From contig NZ_CP046622.1 in NCBI RefSeq assembly GCF_009755665.1, forward strand, positions 5,149,001 to 5,213,000: 64,000 nt of DNA, written 5' to 3'. Shown in pieces: positions 1 to 9,216 of this stretch. Position numbers and translations under genes: made by a program. The notes below the pieces were generated by a model. It ran no database searches, was not told the DNA's origin, and saw nothing but the letters and a program-made list of their open reading frames with translations. The stretch comes from Variovorax paradoxus (lineage in GTDB: Bacteria > Pseudomonadota > Gammaproteobacteria > Burkholderiales > Burkholderiaceae_C). Within the stretch, counting starts at the first letter, position 1; every line of letters begins with the position of its first letter.

Positions 1-1
1 G

Positions 2-112
2 GCGGGCAACTACCTGGGCGTGACGATCACCGTGACCGCCACCAGCCGCGAGCAGCTCGACGACCTGTATCGCGCCCTGTCGACGCATCCGTCGGTCAAG
101 GTCGTCCTCTGA
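2..112 (+). CDS. DUF493 (YbeD-like) protein, 3' end only
   Basis: The last 36 codons of a gene that begins before the window; the frame ends at TGA 110-112. The visible tail ([20 protein letters not shown], then a helix and a VKVVL end) matches the ferredoxin-like fold of DUF493/YbeD proteins, small possibly regulatory proteins that bind no known cofactor. Family members commonly sit directly before lipB, as here with a 13-bp gap, which supports the call and suggests co-transcription with the lipoate genes. Confidence 0.75.
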   Translation, partial: AGNYLGVTITVTATSREQLDDLYRALSTHPSVKVVL

Positions 113-125
113 CACCAAGGCCCTG

Positions 126-827
126 ATGGCGGTCTCAGAACACGCATCCACCGCTGCCATTGCCACGCAATGGCTGGGCCGCGTCGACTATGCCGAGACC
201 TTCGAGGCAATGAAGCGGTTCACGCTCGAGCGCGAGGCTGAAACGCCCGATGCGCTCTGGATGTGCGAGCACGCGCCCGTGTTCACGCAAGGCATTGCGG
301 GCAAGCAGGACCACATCCTGAATCCGGGCGAGATTCCTGTGGTGCAGACCGATCGCGGCGGGCAGGTCACCTTCCACGGCCCGGGCCAGGTGGTGGGATA
401 CCCGCTCATCGACCTGCGCCGCGCCGGCTACTACGTGAAGGAATACGTCTACCGCATCGAGGAATCGGTGCTGCGCACGCTGGCGCATTTCGGGGTGACG
501 GGGCACCGCGTGGCGGGCGCGCCGGGCATCTACGTGCGGCTGGACGACCCGTTCTCCCATGCCGCGCTGACCGGCCCGCTGCCCGCCGGCGACCCGTTTC
601 GGGGCCTGGGCAAGATCGCCGCGCTGGGCATCAAGGTGAGCCGCCACGCCACCTACCACGGCGTGGCGCTCAACGCCCGGATGGACCTCGAACCCTTCTC
701 GCGGATCAACCCTTGCGGCTACGCGGGGCTGCAAACGGTCGATCTTTCTACAATCGGGGTCCAAACCACATGGGAAGACGCTGCCCGGGTCCTGAGCCAG
801 AAGCTCACCACCTATCTGGCGCCCTAG
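126..827 (+). CDS. lipB: Octanoyl-[acyl carrier protein]:protein octanoyltransferase LipB
   Basis: Transfers octanoyl from acyl-ACP to the lipoyl domains of 2-oxoacid dehydrogenases and GcvH in the cytoplasm, the first step of endogenous lipoate synthesis. The 233-residue protein has the family signature [19 protein letters not shown] near residue 78, the catalytic lysine segment [12 protein letters not shown], and the acyl-accepting cysteine in NPCGYAGL. Length is normal. It is followed after 7 bp by lipA, so the two pathway steps are almost certainly one operon. The ATG at 126 lies shortly after the DUF493 stop. Confidence 0.97.
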   Translation: MAVSEHASTAAIATQWLGRVDYAETFEAMKRFTLEREAETPDALWMCEHAPVFTQGIAGKQDHILNPGEIPVVQTDRGGQVTFHGPGQVVGYPLIDLRRAGYYVKEYVYRIEESVLRTLAHFGVTGHRVAGAPGIYVRLDDPFSHAALTGPLPAGDPFRGLGKIAALGIKVSRHATYHGVALNARMDLEPFSRINPCGYAGLQTVDLSTIGVQTTWEDAARVLSQKLTTYLAP

Positions 828-834
828 CAATCCA

Positions 835-1818
835 ATGAGCACCACCGAAGTCGTCCGCGACGCGCAAAGCGCCGAAAACTACAACCCGCTGGCCAAGCAG
901 AAGGCCGCGGCCAAGCTCTCGCGCATTCCGGTCAAGGTGGTGCAGCAGGGCGAGGTGCTCAAGAAGCCCGAGTGGATTCGCGTGAAGGCCGGCAGCCCCA
1001 CCACCCGCTTCTACGAAATCAAGCAGATCCTGCGCGAAAGCAACCTGCACACGGTCTGTGAAGAGGCTTCGTGCCCGAACATCGGCGAATGCTTCGGCAA
1101 TGGCACGGCCACCTTCATGATCATGGGCGACAAGTGCACGCGCCGCTGCCCGTTCTGCGACGTGGGCCATGGCCGCCCCGATCCGCTCGACAAGGACGAA
1201 CCGCTCAACCTTGCCAAGACCATCGCCAAGCTGCGCCTGAAGTATGTGGTGATCACCAGCGTCGACCGCGACGACCTGCGCGATGGCGGCAGCCAGCATT
1301 TCGTCGATTGCATCAAGAACATCCGCGAGCTCTCGCCGATGACGCAGATCGAGATCCTCGTGCCCGACTTCCGCGGCCGCGACGACCGCGCACTCGAGAT
1401 CCTGAAGGCCGCGCCGCCGGACGTGATGAACCACAACCTCGAGACCGCGCCCCGCCTCTATAAAGAAGCGCGCCCCGGCAGCGACTACCAGTTCAGCCTG
1501 AACCTGCTGAAGAAGTTCAAGGCGCTGCACCCCGACGTGCCGACCAAGAGCGGCATCATGGTAGGCCTGGGCGAAACCGACGAAGAGATCCTGCAGGTGA
1601 TGCGCGACATGCGCGCCCACGACATCGACATGCTGACCATTGGCCAGTATCTGTCGCCGTCGGGCTCGCACCTGCCGGTGCGCCGTTATGTGCACCCGGA
1701 CACCTTCAAGATGTTCGAGGAAGAGGCCTACAAGATGGGCTTCAGCCACGCGGCCGTGGGAGCGATGGTGCGGTCCAGCTATCACGCGGACCAGCAGGCG
1801 CACGCCGCCGGGGTTTAA
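835..1818 (+). CDS. lipA: Lipoyl synthase LipA (radical SAM)
   Basis: Inserts two sulfurs into the protein-bound octanoyl chain made by LipB. Both [4Fe-4S] cluster motifs are present: the auxiliary-cluster set [12 protein letters not shown] (CX4CX5C) and the radical-SAM set CTRRCPFC (CX3CX2C). The C-terminal RSSYHADQ contains the conserved serine that ligates the auxiliary cluster. At 327 residues it is full length, with a slightly extended N terminus. It is the second gene of the lipB-lipA operon. Confidence 0.98.
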   Translation: MSTTEVVRDAQSAENYNPLAKQKAAAKLSRIPVKVVQQGEVLKKPEWIRVKAGSPTTRFYEIKQILRESNLHTVCEEASCPNIGECFGNGTATFMIMGDKCTRRCPFCDVGHGRPDPLDKDEPLNLAKTIAKLRLKYVVITSVDRDDLRDGGSQHFVDCIKNIRELSPMTQIEILVPDFRGRDDRALEILKAAPPDVMNHNLETAPRLYKEARPGSDYQFSLNLLKKFKALHPDVPTKSGIMVGLGETDEEILQVMRDMRAHDIDMLTIGQYLSPSGSHLPVRRYVHPDTFKMFEEEAYKMGFSHAAVGAMVRSSYHADQQAHAAGV

Positions 1819-1919
1819 CAACTGATGCAGCCGCGGCGGCAAGCAGCCCGTCGCGTGCAGCTCACCCGGTCCGGCGCTTCTTCGCTATCCTGCCGTCTGG
1901 CCAAGACGAAGGATCGATT

Positions 1920-3482
1920 TTGCAAACGCACCCCGCCATCCAAGCCGCGATGGAACGCGATTTCGGCGCCATTGCCGACCTGGTTCGCCTCCATGCGCAA
2001 CACACGCCCGACCACCCCGCCCTCGCGGATGCCCATCACACGCTGAACTACGGCGCGCTCGACGCGCTGATGGACCGCATCGCGGCCAGCCTGCAGCAGG
2101 GCGGCCTGAAGCCCGGCGACGCCATTGCGGTTTGCGCGGCTTCGTCGGTGAACTACGCGGCGGTCTTCCTCGGTGCGCTGCGCGCGGGTGTGGCGGTTGC
2201 GCCGCTCGCGCCCGGGTCTACGCCGGCCAGCCTGGCCCGCATGATCGAGGACGCAGACGCGCGCATTCTCTTCACCGACGCCGCGGCGGCCGAGGTGGTT
2301 GGTCCGGCGAAAGATGGCGGCATTCCCCGCGTAGCGCTCGACGGTTCGGCCGCCGGCCAAAGCCTGGAGAGCTGGCTGGCTCCCGCAGGCGCACGGCCCA
2401 CCGCCGTCGAGACGCAGCCATCCTGGCCCTTCAACATCATCTATTCCTCGGGCACCACCGGCGAGCCCAAGGGCATCGTGCAAGGCCACGGCATGCGCTG
2501 GGCCCATGTGCAGCGCGGCGCCAAGTACGAATACGGCCCCGACACCGTCACGCTGCTGTCGACCCCGCTTTATTCGAACACCACGCTGGTGGTGTTCTTT
2601 CCCACCATCGCCTTCGGCGGCTGCGTGGTGCTGATGCCGAAGTTCGATGCGCTCGGCTACCTGCAATTGGCCGAGCAGCGCCGCGTAACGCACACCATGC
2701 TGGTGCCGGTGCAGTACCAGCGGCTGATGGCGCATCCGCGCTTCGACGCGCACGATCTCTCGTCGTTCCGCCTCAAATTCAGCACCAGCGCGCCCTTCAA
2801 CGCTGCGCTCAAGGCCGACGTGCTCAAGCGATGGCCGGGCGGGCTGATCGAGTTCTACGGCATGACCGAAGGCGGCGGCACCTGCATCCTCGAAGCCCAT
2901 CTGAACCCCGGCAAGCTTCACACCGTGGGTCGCCCGGCCGAGGGCAGCGACATCCGGCTGATCGACGAAGACGGCCATGAAATCCCGCGCGGCAACATCG
3001 AGCTGGCAGGTGAAGTGGTGGGCCATTCGGCCGGCATGATGACCGGCTACCACCGCCAGCCTGCCAAGACACGCGAGGCCGAATGGTTCGACGCCACCGG
3101 CAAGCGCTTCATCCGCACCGGCGACGTGGGCCGCTTCGATGCCGACGGCTTCCTGACGCTGTTCGACCGCAAGAAGGACATGATTATCAGCGGCGGCTTC
3201 AACATCTACCCGAGCGATCTCGAAGCCGTGGTGCGCGCCCATGCGGCGGTAGCCGACGTGGCCGTGGTGGGCGTGCCTTCCGAACAATGGGGCGAAACGC
3301 CGGTGGCCTTCGTGGTGCGCCGCGAAGGCGACGGCACCACCGAGGCCGCGCTGCTGCAATGGACCAACGACCAGCTCGGCAAGACGCAGCGCCTGGCGCG
3401 GCTGCATTTCATCGACGAGCTCCCGCGAAGCGCCATTGGCAAGGTGCTCAAGCGCGAGTTGCGTGACCTCGTCGGCCGCTGA
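1920..3482 (+). CDS. Class I adenylate-forming acyl-CoA synthetase
   Basis: A 520-residue AMP-dependent ligase that would activate a carboxylic acid to acyl-AMP and then acyl-CoA; the substrate cannot be read from sequence. Seen: P-loop SSGTTGEPKG, FYGMTEGGG, the hinge region RTGDVGRFDADGFLTLFDRK, and the C-terminal catalytic lysine in PRSAIGKVLKREL. I chose TTG 1920 because AAGGA at 1909-1913 sits six bases before it; ATG 1950 is the alternative start. The 3' end overlaps the next gene, so the permease is probably translationally coupled. Confidence 0.9.
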   Translation: MQTHPAIQAAMERDFGAIADLVRLHAQHTPDHPALADAHHTLNYGALDALMDRIAASLQQGGLKPGDAIAVCAASSVNYAAVFLGALRAGVAVAPLAPGSTPASLARMIEDADARILFTDAAAAEVVGPAKDGGIPRVALDGSAAGQSLESWLAPAGARPTAVETQPSWPFNIIYSSGTTGEPKGIVQGHGMRWAHVQRGAKYEYGPDTVTLLSTPLYSNTTLVVFFPTIAFGGCVVLMPKFDALGYLQLAEQRRVTHTMLVPVQYQRLMAHPRFDAHDLSSFRLKFSTSAPFNAALKADVLKRWPGGLIEFYGMTEGGGTCILEAHLNPGKLHTVGRPAEGSDIRLIDEDGHEIPRGNIELAGEVVGHSAGMMTGYHRQPAKTREAEWFDATGKRFIRTGDVGRFDADGFLTLFDRKKDMIISGGFNIYPSDLEAVVRAHAAVADVAVVGVPSEQWGETPVAFVVRREGDGTTEAALLQWTNDQLGKTQRLARLHFIDELPRSAIGKVLKRELRDLVGR

Positions 3483-4593
3483 AGCCAAGGCGGCGCCCCC
3501 GGCCGAACAGGGCGGCGGCAACGGCCTGCTGTGGGTGCTGGTCGCCGTTGCGGTGGTGTTCGCTTTCGTGCGCCCGCGCGCACCGATGGACTGGCTGCGG
3601 CTGGTCGATTGGGAGACCGTCGGCGCACTGGCGGGCCTGCTGGCCATTACGCAGGGCGTGGAAAAAAGCGGCATGCTGCAGGCCACCGCGCAGCGCCTGC
3701 TCGCGCGCACGCACAACCAGCGCAGCCTTGCGTTGCTGCTGACCGCGAGCGCGGCCTTTCTCTCGGCGCTGGTAACCAACGACGTGAGCCTGTTCCTGCT
3801 GGTGCCGCTCACGCGGGTGCTTGCCAACCAGGCGCACCTGCCGCTGGCGCGGCTGGTGGTGCTCGAGGCGCTGGCGGTGAATGCGGGCTCGGCGCTCACG
3901 CCCATCGGCAACCCGCAGAACCTCTACCTCTGGCACCGCTCGGGCGAGAGCTTCTTCGCCTTCATGGCAATGATGGGGCCGACGGTTGCGGTGATGCTGT
4001 TCTGGCTCTTCGCGGCCGTGTGGCTGCTGGTGCCGCGCACGCCCATCGCGCTCAAGCCCGAGGCAGAGGCCACGCCGGTGCAGCCGCGCCTCTTGGCGTT
4101 GGCGGGCGTGCTGTTCGTCGGCTTCGTCGTGGCGCTCGACCGGCACTGGCTGCTGGCGGGCCTGGGCGTGGTGTTCGGCGTATTCCTGCTCGCGTATCCG
4201 CGCGTGCTGCGCGGCATCGACTGGGCCCTGCTTGCAATCATCGCCCTGATGTTCGTGGACCTGCGCCAGCTGGCCGAACTGCCCGCCGTGGTGGCCCTGC
4301 TGAACCATTGGCCGATTACCGAGGGATGGCGCGCCTTCCTTGCCGCCATTGCCGCGTCGCAGCTCATCAGCAACGTGCCGGCGGCCATCCTGCTCGACGG
4401 CCATGTGCGCGATCTGCCGGCACTCGCCGCCGGGGTGAGCGTGGGCGGCTTCGGCTGCGTGCTGGGTTCGCTGGCCAACCTGATCGCACTGCGGCTCGCC
4501 CGGGTGCCGCACGGCATGCGCGAGTTTCACCGCATCAGCATTCCGTTCCTGCTGGTGTGTGCGGCCTCGGCGCTGCTGCTGCGGCTGGGGTGA
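3463..4593 (+). CDS. SLC13/ArsB-NhaD superfamily ion permease
   Basis: A polytopic inner-membrane protein with about ten to eleven hydrophobic segments. The hallmark NAGSALTPIGNPQNLYLW, and NDVSLFLLVPLTR before it, match the citrate-transporter/NhaD/ArsB superfamily, which moves anions or exchanges Na+/H+. GTG 3463 (protein VTSSAAEAK...) is taken as the start because it lies inside the preceding gene end with the first membrane segment soon after; TTG 3436 in the same frame is possible. Overlap with the acyl-CoA synthetase suggests export or import of a carboxylate, but the substrate is unknown. Confidence 0.8.
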   Translation: MTSSAAEAKAAPPAEQGGGNGLLWVLVAVAVVFAFVRPRAPMDWLRLVDWETVGALAGLLAITQGVEKSGMLQATAQRLLARTHNQRSLALLLTASAAFLSALVTNDVSLFLLVPLTRVLANQAHLPLARLVVLEALAVNAGSALTPIGNPQNLYLWHRSGESFFAFMAMMGPTVAVMLFWLFAAVWLLVPRTPIALKPEAEATPVQPRLLALAGVLFVGFVVALDRHWLLAGLGVVFGVFLLAYPRVLRGIDWALLAIIALMFVDLRQLAELPAVVALLNHWPITEGWRAFLAAIAASQLISNVPAAILLDGHVRDLPALAAGVSVGGFGCVLGSLANLIALRLARVPHGMREFHRISIPFLLVCAASALLLRLG

Positions 4594-4628
4594 CAGCTGC
4601 GAGCCGTGGAACGACAATTCGACGGCAC

Positions 4629-5345
4629 ATGCAAACGCCAGCAACACGCCCCCACGCAGAACCGAGCAGCCTTTCGCTGCGCGACTACGGGGCCTCGCGC
4701 GGCAGCCACGCGCATGACCATTTCCAGGTGCTGGTCGGCCTCTCGGGCGTGCTCGAACTCGAAGTGGAGGGGCGCGGAGCGCGCGTCGGCGCCGGCGAGT
4801 CGCACGTGGTGGTGCCCGGCGACCGGCACGACTTCGAATCTCGCAGCGGCAGCCAGTGCCTCATTCTCGATACCCGCCAGCCCCAATGGGCGCACTGCGC
4901 AGGGCGTCCACCGGTGGATGCATCGCGGCTGCATGCCTTGGCAAAGTACCTCGCGCAATGCGCGCAGCATCCGCAGGCGTCCGCCTTGGCGCTGCAGCAC
5001 GGCCCCGCGCTGCTGCTCGAGGCCTGGCGAGCGGCAGCGCCGGCCGATGGGCGCAGCCGCGCCATCGACTGGACGGCGCTCGCTACCTGGGCCCGGGCTC
5101 GCTGGCATGAGCCGCTGGGCGTGGCCGATCTCGCACGCGTGGCGTGCCTGAGCCCCGGCCATTTCGCGCAGCGCTGCCGCGACGAGCAAGGCGTGAGCGC
5201 GATGCACTGGCTGCGCACGCTGCGGCTCGCGCATGCGCGCGAACTGCGAGTGGCGGGCGTGGGCGTGGCCGAAACAGCGCGCCGCACGGGCTACCGCTCG
5301 CCCTCCGCGCTCACCGCGGCGTTGCGCAGGCTCGGCGGCCGCTGA
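4629..5345 (+). CDS. AraC-family transcriptional regulator with N-terminal cupin
   Basis: A 238-residue DNA-binding protein. Residues about 20-90 form a cupin sensor (HAHDHFQVLVGLSGVLELEV, then VVVPGDRHDFES). The last ~100 residues are a two-helix-turn-helix AraC domain (LARVACLSPGHFAQRC and a second HTH ending TGYRSPSALTAALRRL). It follows the permease by 35 bp on the same strand, so it may control the synthetase-permease pair or the exporter behind it. The final HTH is shorter and more degenerate than average, yet the frame is intact. Confidence 0.85.
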   Translation: MQTPATRPHAEPSSLSLRDYGASRGSHAHDHFQVLVGLSGVLELEVEGRGARVGAGESHVVVPGDRHDFESRSGSQCLILDTRQPQWAHCAGRPPVDASRLHALAKYLAQCAQHPQASALALQHGPALLLEAWRAAAPADGRSRAIDWTALATWARARWHEPLGVADLARVACLSPGHFAQRCRDEQGVSAMHWLRTLRLAHARELRVAGVGVAETARRTGYRSPSALTAALRRLGGR

Positions 5346-5419
5346 GCCGCACCAAAGATCGTCGCCACGCGACGATGCACCGGCGTTGCGCGACGACGGC
5401 GCCGCTTAAGCTCGGAGCG

Positions 5420-6271
5420 ATGTCTCCCACGCTCCTCGCCCTGGCCGCCATTGCGCTATGGGCCACGCTCGCCTCGCTGGGCACTGCGCTTTCGCACCTG
5501 CCGCCCTTCCTGCTGACAGGCCTTGCGCTGATCATCGGCAGCATTCCGAGCTGGCCGCTGGTGCTGCGCGACCGCGCCGCCTGGCGCGTGCCGCCGCGCA
5601 CGCTGGCGCTGGGCATCTATGGCCTGTTCGGATTTCACTTCCTGCTGTTCATCGCGTTGCGGCATGCCCCACCGGTCGAGGCCAACCTGGTGAACTACCT
5701 GTGGCCGCTCTTCATGGTGGTGCTGGCGCCGGTGCTGCTGCCAGGCATGTCGCTGCGGCCGCTGCATGTGGTGGCCGCCTTGCTGGGCTTCGCGGGTGCC
5801 GCCATCGCGATTCTGGGAGCCCGCGAAGGCGCCACTTCCACGTCGGGCGCCGCGGGGCAGTACTGGGGCTTTCTGCCCGCGCTGGGCTCGGCTTTCATCT
5901 GGGCGAGCTATTCGCTGTGGACGAAGCGCGTGGCAGCCTTTCCCACCTCGGCCATCGGCTTGTTCGGCCTGGTCTCGGGCGTGCTGTCGCTGGCCTGCCA
6001 TGCGCTGCTCGAAGCCCCGGTCGTGCTCACTGCAAAGGATTGGCTGCTGGTCGCGCTGTGCGGGCTGGGCCCGCTCGGCGCGGCCTTCTTCGTCTGGGAC
6101 ATGGCCCTGAAGCGCGGAGATGCACGGCAGATCGGCATCCTGAGCTACATCACGCCGCTGGGCTCCACCGCACTGCTGCTGGCGGTGACGGGACGCCCGC
6201 TCACCTGGAGCATCGCGCTCGCCGCGGGGCTGATCATCTCGGCCGCCGTGATGGGCACGCGCGCGCGTTAA
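5420..6271 (+). CDS. EamA/DMT-family exporter, YddG-like
   Basis: A 283-residue membrane protein with ten predicted helices in two EamA repeats. The second repeat carries GDARQIGILSYITPLGSTALL, which resembles the aromatic amino-acid exporter YddG and relatives. GAAFFVWDMALKRGDA and ALRHAPPVEANLVNYLWPL are also typical of that branch. It probably effluxes amino acids or related metabolites. It follows the AraC gene by 74 bp on the same strand and could be a regulatory target of it. Substrate assignment is inference only. Confidence 0.85.
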   Translation: MSPTLLALAAIALWATLASLGTALSHLPPFLLTGLALIIGSIPSWPLVLRDRAAWRVPPRTLALGIYGLFGFHFLLFIALRHAPPVEANLVNYLWPLFMVVLAPVLLPGMSLRPLHVVAALLGFAGAAIAILGAREGATSTSGAAGQYWGFLPALGSAFIWASYSLWTKRVAAFPTSAIGLFGLVSGVLSLACHALLEAPVVLTAKDWLLVALCGLGPLGAAFFVWDMALKRGDARQIGILSYITPLGSTALLLAVTGRPLTWSIALAAGLIISAAVMGTRAR

Positions 6272-6343
6272 TACGTTCGCGTCCGACGGATTGACGCGCT
6301 TTTTATGGCTAGAGTGGAAGCTCCGGAAAAAAGGAGCTCACCC

Positions 6344-6667
6344 ATGGACAACAAGAACAACAACGAAGATTTCGAGATCACCCCCAAGCTGGTGTTCGAC
6401 CTGAACCTGGCGCTGTACCTCGACCTGGTGGCCGCGCTCCAAGGCGCGGGCGCCATCACCTACCGGCAGATGGCGGCCCGGGTGCTCAACATCAGCATGG
6501 ACGCCCGCGCAGACGGGGAGACCGGCCTCTCGACGGTGCTCGAAGGCATTGCCAAGGGCTTCGCCGGCCATGGCGACGGCCTGTCGATCGAAACCCTGAA
6601 GGCGGCCCGTGGCCTGCGCGAGGACGAGGCCATGGGCGATATTCCGATGCGGCCCAGCGAGCCCTGA
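6344..6667 (+). CDS. Small acidic protein of unknown function
   Basis: A 107-residue soluble protein that I do not recognise. ATG 6344 is preferred because a strong ribosome site (AAGGAG at about 6331) precedes it; the in-frame ATG 6305 lacks one. The N terminus is Asn/Glu/Asp-rich (MDNKNNNEDFEITPK), followed by an amphipathic helix (LNLALYLDLVAALQGAGAI) and a TYRQMAARVLN segment. There is no signal peptide or membrane segment. It ends seven bases before the stop of the convergent oxidoreductase. Confidence 0.75.
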   Translation: MDNKNNNEDFEITPKLVFDLNLALYLDLVAALQGAGAITYRQMAARVLNISMDARADGETGLSTVLEGIAKGFAGHGDGLSIETLKAARGLREDEAMGDIPMRPSEP

Positions 6668-6674
6668 GCCCTGC

Positions 6675-7718
6675 TCAGTCCTCAGCCACCTGCAGCACCA
6701 GCTTGCCGAAGTTCTCCCCGGCAAACAGCTTGTTGAGCGACTCGGGGAAGGTGTCGAGCCCCTTCACGATGTCTTCCTTGCTCTTCATGCGGCCGTCCTT
6801 CAGATAGCCGGCGAGTTCCGCCACGGCAATGTGGAACCGGTCGGCATAGTCGAACACCACAATGCCTTCCATGCGAGCGCGGTTCACCAGGAGGCTCAGG
6901 TAGTTCCTGGGACCGGCGCCCGGCATGCTGTTGGCGTTGTTGTACTGGCTGATGGCGCCGCAGATGATCACGCGGGCCTTGCGCGCGAGCCGCGCCAGCA
7001 CCGTATCGAGGATTTCTCCGCCCACATTGTCGAAATAGATGTCGACGCCCTTCGGGCAATGCGTCTTGAGGCCTTCGCGCACCGCGCCGGCGCCGGCCTT
7101 GTAGTCGATGCAGGCGTCGAAGCCCAGCTCGTTCACCACCCAGTCGCACTTGGCGGCACCGCCGGCAATGCCGACCACGCGGCAACCCTTGATCTTGGCC
7201 AACTGGCCCACCGTCTGCCCCACGGCGCCGGCCGCGCCGGAGACCACCACGGTTTCGCCCGGCTTGGGCTGGCCCACGTCCATGAGGCCGAAGTAGCCGG
7301 TCATGCCCGGCATGCCGAGCACGTTGAGCCACTGGCCGATGGTGCCGACATTCAGGTCGATCTTCACAAGGCCGTTGCGCTTGATCTGATCTTGCGGAAT
7401 GAGGATGTATTCCTGCACGCCGAGCGTGCCGTAGACCGCATCGCCCACAGCAAACTGCGGGTTCCTCGAAGCGACGACGCGGCCGACGCCCCCGGCGCGC
7501 ATCACTTCGTCGATGGCCACGGGTGCGATGTAGCTCTTGGCGTCGTTGAGCCAGCCGCGCATGGCCGGGTCGAGCGACAGCGACAGCGTCTTGACCAGCA
7601 CGCCGCCTTCGGCCGGCTCACCGACGGGTTCGGTGGTGAACTTCCAGTTCTCGCGCGTGGCCGCGCCTTCCGGGCGCTTGGCAAGGCGAACCTGGTGGTT
7701 GGTAAGTGAGCTGCTCAT
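6675..7718 (-). CDS. NADP-dependent oxidoreductase (zinc-free MDR, LTB4DH/CurA type)
   Basis: A 347-residue medium-chain dehydrogenase/reductase, likely an enone or alkenal double-bond reductase using NADPH. Rossmann motif GAAGAVGQTVGQLAK and the following region VVGIAGGAAKCDW are clear, as is NVGGEILD. The catalytic and structural zinc cysteines of alcohol dehydrogenases are absent, which places it in the LTB4DH/YncB/CurA branch. ATG 7718 has GGAGACACC just upstream. It stands alone, facing the small plus-strand gene. Confidence 0.92.
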   Translation of the reverse strand: MSSSLTNHQVRLAKRPEGAATRENWKFTTEPVGEPAEGGVLVKTLSLSLDPAMRGWLNDAKSYIAPVAIDEVMRAGGVGRVVASRNPQFAVGDAVYGTLGVQEYILIPQDQIKRNGLVKIDLNVGTIGQWLNVLGMPGMTGYFGLMDVGQPKPGETVVVSGAAGAVGQTVGQLAKIKGCRVVGIAGGAAKCDWVVNELGFDACIDYKAGAGAVREGLKTHCPKGVDIYFDNVGGEILDTVLARLARKARVIICGAISQYNNANSMPGAGPRNYLSLLVNRARMEGIVVFDYADRFHIAVAELAGYLKDGRMKSKEDIVKGLDTFPESLNKLFAGENFGKLVLQVAED

Positions 7719-7821
7719 GGTGTCTCCTGGATTGACGGGGGCGCTGGCACGGAGGCGCATCGTAGCTCCGCACTTCGCGCCTCCTGGTAGCGCAGGCGAC
7801 ACCAGAGGTGCCGTTGGCGAA

Positions 7822-9216
7822 CTAGAGCCGGACGACGATCTGCAGGCCCGGATGCGCGTTGCGCACGGTCAAGGTGCCGCCGTGCGCCTCGGCAATCAGC
7901 CGGCACAGGTACATGCCCAGCCCGACACCGCCCGTGGCCCGCGCCCGCGCGCCGTCGGTGCGGTAGAACGGCTCGGTGAGCCGCTCGACCTGCGCTTCGT
8001 CGACGCCGGGCCCGTAGTCCCGCACCTCGAGCTCCACGCCCTGCACCTTGCCGTCCACCATGGCCCGCAGCGACACGCACGGCGGCCGCGGCGCACCGGT
8101 GCTGTAGCGCAAGGCGTTGTCCAGCAGGTTGCGCACCAGCAGGCGAATGCGCATGCGGTCGATGCCATGCGGCGGCAGGCCTTCCGCCAGGTCGAGATGC
8201 ACGTTCTGCGCGCCGGCCATTTCGGCCACGATTTCGCGCACCAGCACGGCCAGGTCGACGGGCTCGCGCTGCAGCGCCACATGCGGGCTTGCGAGGCGCT
8301 CGCTTTCGAGCAGGTCGCTGATCAGGTCGCGCATCTCGTTCAGGTCGCGCAGAAGCGCCTCGCGCTCGGCCGCCCCCTCAGGCGTGGCCGGCAGCAGCTC
8401 GGCATTGAGCCGGGCGCGCGTGAGCGGCGAACGCAGTTCGTGGCTGAGCGCGAGCAACAGGCCGCGCTTGGCGTCGAGCATGGCCTGGATGTCGTCGGCC
8501 ATGGTGTTGATGCGCTCCGCAAGGTCGCCAAGGTCGTCGTTGCGGCGCACGGGAATGGGCTGCGTGAACTCGCCGCGGCCGAAGCGCTGCGCGCCCTCGC
8601 GGATATCGATCAGCGGCCGCAGCAGGCGGCTCACATAGGCATAGCCCAGCACCACGAGCAGCAGCAGCGCGCCGAGCGTGGCCCAGGCCACGGCACGCGG
8701 CGCGAGCTTCCAGAGCTTGGGCGCCCAGCCGAAGATCACGCGATGGCCATCGGCCGTGGGGCGGATGAACCATTTGTCGTTCCACGGCTCCTCGTCGCGG
8801 TCATGCATCCAGCCGCCGCGGCCGTTGCTGCCGCCGGGGTTGGAATCCCAATTGACCGTGGGCCCCACGATGCGGATGGTGATGGGCAGCCGGGCCACCA
8901 GCGCCTGCGCGCGCGCAATGTCGGGCGGCGTGCCGATCTCGGCGACGAGCCGGTCGGCATAGTCCACCAGCATCGGCTTGGCGGCCTCGGCCCATCCGGT
9001 GGAGAAGGACCTCTTCATGCCCCCCATGAACACCACCGCCATGACCAGCGCCAGCAGCACGAACATCATCACGAGCCGGATGCGCAGCGAGCGGCGCCAG
9101 CGGCGCTTGCCCTGCACCTTCTCGTGCCACTGCTCGTGCCATTGCTTGCGCAGTTCCGCGCGGCGGCAAGTCATTTCGCGCCAGGCGTTGCGCAAGCCTC
9201 CGCTGCGAGACGTCAT
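7822..9216 (-). CDS. Two-component sensor histidine kinase (CpxA/RstB-like)
   Basis: A 464-residue inner-membrane kinase. It has a basic cytoplasmic N terminus, a first membrane helix near residues 45-68, a periplasmic sensor of about 120 residues rich in Gly/Asn/Trp, a second helix near 190-210, and a HAMP linker. The HisKA phosphoacceptor is in ALSHELRSPLTRARL. The ATPase domain shows RNLLDNALRYS, DYGPGV and GVGLGMYLCRLIAEAHGG. It overlaps the 3' end of the response regulator by four bases, so the pair is translationally coupled. Proximity to a Spy/CpxP-like gene hints at envelope stress sensing (inference). Confidence 0.95.
   Translation of the reverse strand: MTSRSGGLRNAWREMTCRRAELRKQWHEQWHEKVQGKRRWRRSLRIRLVMMFVLLALVMAVVFMGGMKRSFSTGWAEAAKPMLVDYADRLVAEIGTPPDIARAQALVARLPITIRIVGPTVNWDSNPGGSNGRGGWMHDRDEEPWNDKWFIRPTADGHRVIFGWAPKLWKLAPRAVAWATLGALLLLVVLGYAYVSRLLRPLIDIREGAQRFGRGEFTQPIPVRRNDDLGDLAERINTMADDIQAMLDAKRGLLLALSHELRSPLTRARLNAELLPATPEGAAEREALLRDLNEMRDLISDLLESERLASPHVALQREPVDLAVLVREIVAEMAGAQNVHLDLAEGLPPHGIDRMRIRLLVRNLLDNALRYSTGAPRPPCVSLRAMVDGKVQGVELEVRDYGPGVDEAQVERLTEPFYRTDGARARATGGVGLGMYLCRLIAEAHGGTLTVRNAHPGLQIVVRL

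Noticed and set aside
1815..3911. A 698-codon open frame on the minus strand opposite the acyl-CoA synthetase
   Set aside because: It is an antisense shadow in GC-rich DNA: the plus-strand protein has full synthetase motifs, while the antisense reading is a low-complexity Arg/Ala/His-rich chain with no motif.
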